Origin: an uncultured Bacilli bacterium
GTDB taxonomy: Bacteria > Bacillota_I > Bacilli_A > RF39 > UBA660
Direction: 5' to 3'
Length of the DNA: 9,028 nucleotides
Assembly: GCA_947632685.1 (NCBI GenBank)
Contig: CANRQD010000052.1
Location: 1 to 9,028, forward strand
The notes beneath the pieces were generated by a model, which was not told the origin of the DNA, ran no database searches, and worked only from the letters and a program-made list of their open reading frames with translations. Of the stretch, positions 6,428 to 9,028 are shown one piece after another (within the stretch, counting starts at the first letter, position 1; each line of letters begins with the position of its first letter). The position numbers and the translations under genes are program-made.

Positions 6428-8380
6428 TTAATTTGATTTCATTTCAAAAAGTATATCTCTAAGTTCCATAGCTCTCTCGAAATCTAAATTTTTTGCTGCT
6501 TCTCGCATTTCTTGTTCTATTTCTTCTATAGTATGTACTATTTCTTTCTTTGTTAATTTTTTATTATTACTATTTTCTTTATTTAAATCTACATTACTAA
6601 TAACTTCTCTTATTTCTTTTTTGATTGTAGTAGGTATTATATTATTTTTCGTATTATAATCTTCCTGAATTTTTCTACGTCTTTTAGTTTCTTCTATAGC
6701 TTCTTTCATAGAATCTGTTATTTTATCTCCATACATGATAACATGACCATTAGCATTTCTGGCACATCTACCTATAGTCTGAATTAAACTTCTGGTACTT
6801 CGTAAAAAGCCTTCCTTATCAGCATCTAATATTGCAATTAATGATACCTCTGGTATATCTATACCTTCTCTTAATAAGTTTATACCAACAACTACATCAT
6901 ACTTTCCAATTCTTAAATCATGAATTATCTGAAGTCTTTCCAATGTTTTAATCTCTGAGTGCAAATAAGCAACTTTTATATCTAAATCCTTTAAATAATT
7001 AGTTAATTCTTCACTCATCCTAATAGTTAATGTTGTTACTAATATTCTTTCATTTTTTTCTATTCTATTTCTTATTTCTTCTATTAAATCATCAATTTGG
7101 CCTTCTGTTTTTCTAACCTCAACTGTTGGATCTAATAATCCTGTAGGTCTTATTATTTGTTCTACATAATAATTATTAGTATATTCTAATTCTAATTCAC
7201 CTGGTGTTGCAGATATATAAATAGCTTGATTTATTTTTTTCTCAAATTCATCATATTTTAGAGGCCTATTATCTAAAGCACTTGGAAGACGAAAACCGTA
7301 TTCAACTAAATTCATCTTACGAGCTCTATCTCCATTATACATTCCTCTTACCTGTGGTAGCGTAACATGTGATTCATCTACAACTAATAAGTAATCATCT
7401 GGAAAAAAGTCCATTAATGTTGTAGGCGTCTCTCCCTTACTCCTTCCTGCCATAGGAGCAGAATAATTTTCTATACCAGAACAAAATCCTGTTTCTTCTA
7501 GCATTTCTATATCATAATTAGTTCTTTGCTCTAGTCTTTCTGCAGCTAAAAGTTTATTATCAGCTTTAAGTTCTATTAATCGTTCTTTTAACTCATTTTT
7601 AATCCTTTTAATAGCTTCTTTTAATTTATCATCACTAACTACAAAGTGACTTGCTGGAAACAAACTAATTGTTTTTTTATTATTTAAAACTACACCTGTT
7701 AATGAATCAATTTCACTTATTCTATCTATTTCATCTCCAAAAAATTCTATTCTATAACCTTTTGTATTTTCGTAAGCAGGGATTAATTCTAAAATATCTC
7801 CTCTTACACGAAATGTTCCTCTTTTAAAATCTAAGTCATTTCTTTCATATAACATTTCAACTAATTTTGTTAATACTTTATTTCTTTCTACTTTATCTCC
7901 AACCGTTAAAGTAATCATTTTATTTTTATATTCATCTACTTCACCAATTCCATAAATACAAGAAACACTAGCTACTACTATAACATCATCATAAGACAAT
8001 AAACTACTAGTAGCTTCATGTCTTAATTCATCTATTTCATCATTTATTGATGAATCCTTTTCAATATAAGTATCAGTTGAAGGTACATAGGCTTCTGGTT
8101 GATAATAATCATAATAAGAAACGAAATAGCAAACATGATTCTCTGGGAACAACTCCTTGAGCTCACTATATAATTGGCCAGCGAGTGTCTTATTATGAGC
8201 TAAAACAAGAGTAGGTTTATTTACTTTTTCAATCACATTTGCAACTGTAAAAGTTTTACCGGTTCCCGTAGCTCCTAGTAAAACCTGATGTTTCTTGCCC
8301 TCATTGATACCTTCTACTAACTTTTCTATAGCCTGTGGTTGATCTCCATTTGGTTTATATTTTGATACTAATTTAAACAT
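6428..8380 (-). CDS. uvrB: Excinuclease ABC subunit UvrB
   Basis: A 650-residue UvrB (661 in B. subtilis), the helicase-like damage-verification subunit that receives DNA from UvrA and recruits UvrC. In order: KYKPNGDQPQAI near the N-terminus (8-19), Walker A GATGTGKT (36-43), the beta-hairpin region SYYDYYQPEAYVPS (88-101), the DEAD-like box DESH (335-338), SATP (390-393), motif VI QTIGRCARN (534-542) and a C-terminal UVR domain (about 615-650) that contacts UvrC. In motif VI a Cys stands where E. coli has Ala (IGRAAR). Start: an in-frame GTG at 8389 abuts the Shine-Dalgarno AAGGAAG with no spacing, while the ATG at 8380 is eight bases beyond it and matches the usual N-terminus, so I use the ATG. 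No Gram-positive SOS (LexA) box of the CGAAC-N4-GTTCG type was found upstream by eye. Confidence 0.97.
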   Translation of the reverse strand: MFKLVSKYKPNGDQPQAIEKLVEGINEGKKHQVLLGATGTGKTFTVANVIEKVNKPTLVLAHNKTLAGQLYSELKELFPENHVCYFVSYYDYYQPEAYVPSTDTYIEKDSSINDEIDELRHEATSSLLSYDDVIVVASVSCIYGIGEVDEYKNKMITLTVGDKVERNKVLTKLVEMLYERNDLDFKRGTFRVRGDILELIPAYENTKGYRIEFFGDEIDRISEIDSLTGVVLNNKKTISLFPASHFVVSDDKLKEAIKRIKNELKERLIELKADNKLLAAERLEQRTNYDIEMLEETGFCSGIENYSAPMAGRSKGETPTTLMDFFPDDYLLVVDESHVTLPQVRGMYNGDRARKMNLVEYGFRLPSALDNRPLKYDEFEKKINQAIYISATPGELELEYTNNYYVEQIIRPTGLLDPTVEVRKTEGQIDDLIEEIRNRIEKNERILVTTLTIRMSEELTNYLKDLDIKVAYLHSEIKTLERLQIIHDLRIGKYDVVVGINLLREGIDIPEVSLIAILDADKEGFLRSTRSLIQTIGRCARNANGHVIMYGDKITDSMKEAIEETKRRRKIQEDYNTKNNIIPTTIKKEIREVISNVDLNKENSNNKKLTKKEIVHTIEEIEQEMREAAKNLDFERAMELRDILFEMKSN

Positions 8381-8388
8381 AGTCAACA

Positions 8389-8395
8389 CTTCCTT
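8389..8395 (-). promoter_or_regulatory. Ribosome binding site deciding the uvrB start
   Basis: AAGGAAG is eight bases before ATG 8380. The alternative GTG at 8389 shares its first G with the last base of this site, so it cannot be initiated from it. Confidence 0.7.
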
Positions 8396-8438
8396 AATTT
8401 TAGTATGTTTATTAACACTCTAATAATTCGTATTTCAA

Positions 8439-8467
8439 ATTAAATTATTATTGAATGAACAAAACAA
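8439..8467 (-). promoter_or_regulatory. Weak candidate uvrB promoter
   Basis: TTGTTT (8467-8462) and TTTAAT (8444-8439) are 17 bases apart. The -10 matches at five of six positions but the -35 at only three. It is the best pair I see in the gap between the nuclease gene and uvrB, and would give a leader of about 50 bases. Confidence 0.25.
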
Positions 8468-8516
8468 GAAAACGACAATATGTCCCTGTAATTATTTTTT
8501 CTTATTTTTGAAATTT

Positions 8517-8557
8517 TAGTTAAATTACTCATATAAATAAATATTCTTTTTTAACTA
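8517..8557. repeat. AT-rich inverted repeat after the nuclease gene
   Basis: TAGTTAAA (8517-8524) and TTTAACTA (8550-8557) are perfect eight-base arms around 25 bases, directly next to the nuclease stop codon. With few G:C pairs, a long loop and no T run after it on the minus strand, it is a poor terminator. Its role is unknown. Confidence 0.3.
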
Positions 8558-9028
8558 TTAACTACTTTCTAATACTTTTTCTACTTCATTTATTAATTGT
8601 TCTTTATCAGGTATGTAATAGGTATAAGTTGAAGCAAAAATATTATTTGCTAAACCACCTAAAGCAAATTCTAAAGCAACTTTGTCTTTTTCAGCACAGA
8701 GTATGATACCAATAGGTTTTCCATCTTCTTTTGAATTAATGACTTTTTCATAATAATTTAAATACATGTTCATTTGCCCTAAATTTTCTGCTTTTAGTTT
8801 ATTCATTTTTAAATCTATTAAGACATAAGATTTTAAAAATTTATTATAAAATACCATATCAACATAGTAATCAATATTATTAAGTGTGATTCTTTGTTGA
8901 GAGCCTACAAACATAAAACCCTTACCAAGTTCTAGTAAAAAGTCTTCTATGTGTCTAATTAATTTATATTCTAAATCTTTTTCTAAAAGAGGTTTAGGTT
9001 CTTTTATTCCTAAAAACTCAAAGACATA
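8558..9028 (-). CDS. YhcG/DUF1016-type PD-(D/E)XK nuclease, C-terminal part (partial)
   Basis: The frame is open from the window edge (first codon TAT at 9028) to TAA at 8560-8558; 156 residues are visible. It matches the C-terminal nuclease domain of the YhcG family (DUF1016): YVFEFLGI, then EKDLEYKLIRHIEDFLLELG, GFMFVGSQQRI, DYYVDMVFY, YVLIDLK, LGQMNMYLNYY and PIGIILCAEKD. E. coli YhcG has the same series. The putative PD-(D/E)XK residues are Asp (8860-8858, VDMVF) and Asp/Lys of IDLK (8815-8813 and 8809-8807), all present, so this portion looks catalytically intact. The start lies outside the window; the internal ATG at 8914 splits the domain and is not the real start. The N-terminal DUF1016 helical domain should lie upstream. 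Members are scattered and often sit near restriction or mobile genes, so this may be an accessory insertion next to uvrB. Cellular function is not settled. Confidence 0.87.
   Translation of the reverse strand, partial: YVFEFLGIKEPKPLLEKDLEYKLIRHIEDFLLELGKGFMFVGSQQRITLNNIDYYVDMVFYNKFLKSYVLIDLKMNKLKAENLGQMNMYLNYYEKVINSKEDGKPIGIILCAEKDKVALEFALGGLANNIFASTYTYYIPDKEQLINEVEKVLESS

Noticed and set aside
8387..8389. GTG start for uvrB
   Set aside because: It touches the Shine-Dalgarno with no spacing, and the family N-terminus fits the ATG at 8380.
8451..8468. GAAC-containing stretch as a LexA box
   Set aside because: The expected GTTC half is missing at the right spacing.
8474..8484. GACA-ATA-TGTC dyad and nearby GGGAC stretch as an insertion-sequence end or terminator
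   Set aside because: The stem is only four pairs, no matching inverted copy or target duplication was found nearby, and no transposase is present.
8912..8914. ATG as the start of the nuclease gene
   Set aside because: The frame stays open to the window edge, and the upstream 38 residues match the YhcG family, so this ATG is internal.
1..9028. CRISPR arrays, tRNA or rRNA genes, riboswitches
   Set aside because: No regular repeats, cloverleaf-like segments or long structured leaders were seen; all intergenic gaps are under 200 bases.

Overview
The window is very AT-rich, densely packed chromosomal DNA with every gene on the minus strand. The genes are those of a low-G+C Gram-positive bacterium: uvrB-uvrA, a YvlD-type membrane protein, lgt, yvcK and whiA. 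The YvcK/WhiA pair, Gram-positive-type Shine-Dalgarno sites, use of TGA as a stop (uvrA, whiA) and TGG for tryptophan point to a Bacillota lineage with the standard bacterial code. It could be an uncultured gut Bacilli or Erysipelotrichia-like organism, and is not a UGA-Trp Mycoplasma. The exact taxon cannot be read from this window.

Layout, in transcription order (right to left). At 9028-8558 lies the C-terminal part of a YhcG/DUF1016-type PD-(D/E)XK nuclease, cut by the window edge. A non-coding gap of about 180 bases precedes uvrB (8380-6428), which ends in a strong hairpin terminator whose stem carries a perfect DnaA-box sequence. uvrA (6319-3497) has its own extended -10 and is followed by two coupled membrane-protein genes: a four-helix PF04020/YvlD-like protein (3491-3063) and lgt (3070-2201). 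A strong terminator at 2186-2156 closes that unit. yvcK (2121-1171) and whiA (1166-237) form the next unit, four bases apart, and end in a hairpin overlapping the whiA stop. At the left edge (77-1) starts a gene for a protein with an export-signal-like N-terminus.

Function. UvrA and UvrB are the damage-recognition parts of nucleotide excision repair. Lgt starts lipoprotein maturation. YvcK and WhiA are linked to cell-envelope metabolism and to division/chromosome segregation. The block resembles a condensed version of the Bacillus subtilis uvrBA...yvlD-hprK-lgt...rapZ-yvcK-whiA region, without hprK, trxB or rapZ here.

The most striking feature is in the promoter of the left-edge gene. A consensus -35 (TTGACA) and a near-consensus -10 (TAGAAT) are separated by an 18-base spacer that holds a run of nine G residues (minus strand). 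This is the architecture of a slipped-strand, phase-variable promoter, placed ahead of what looks like an exported protein. Phase variation is an inference; the sequence elements are directly visible.
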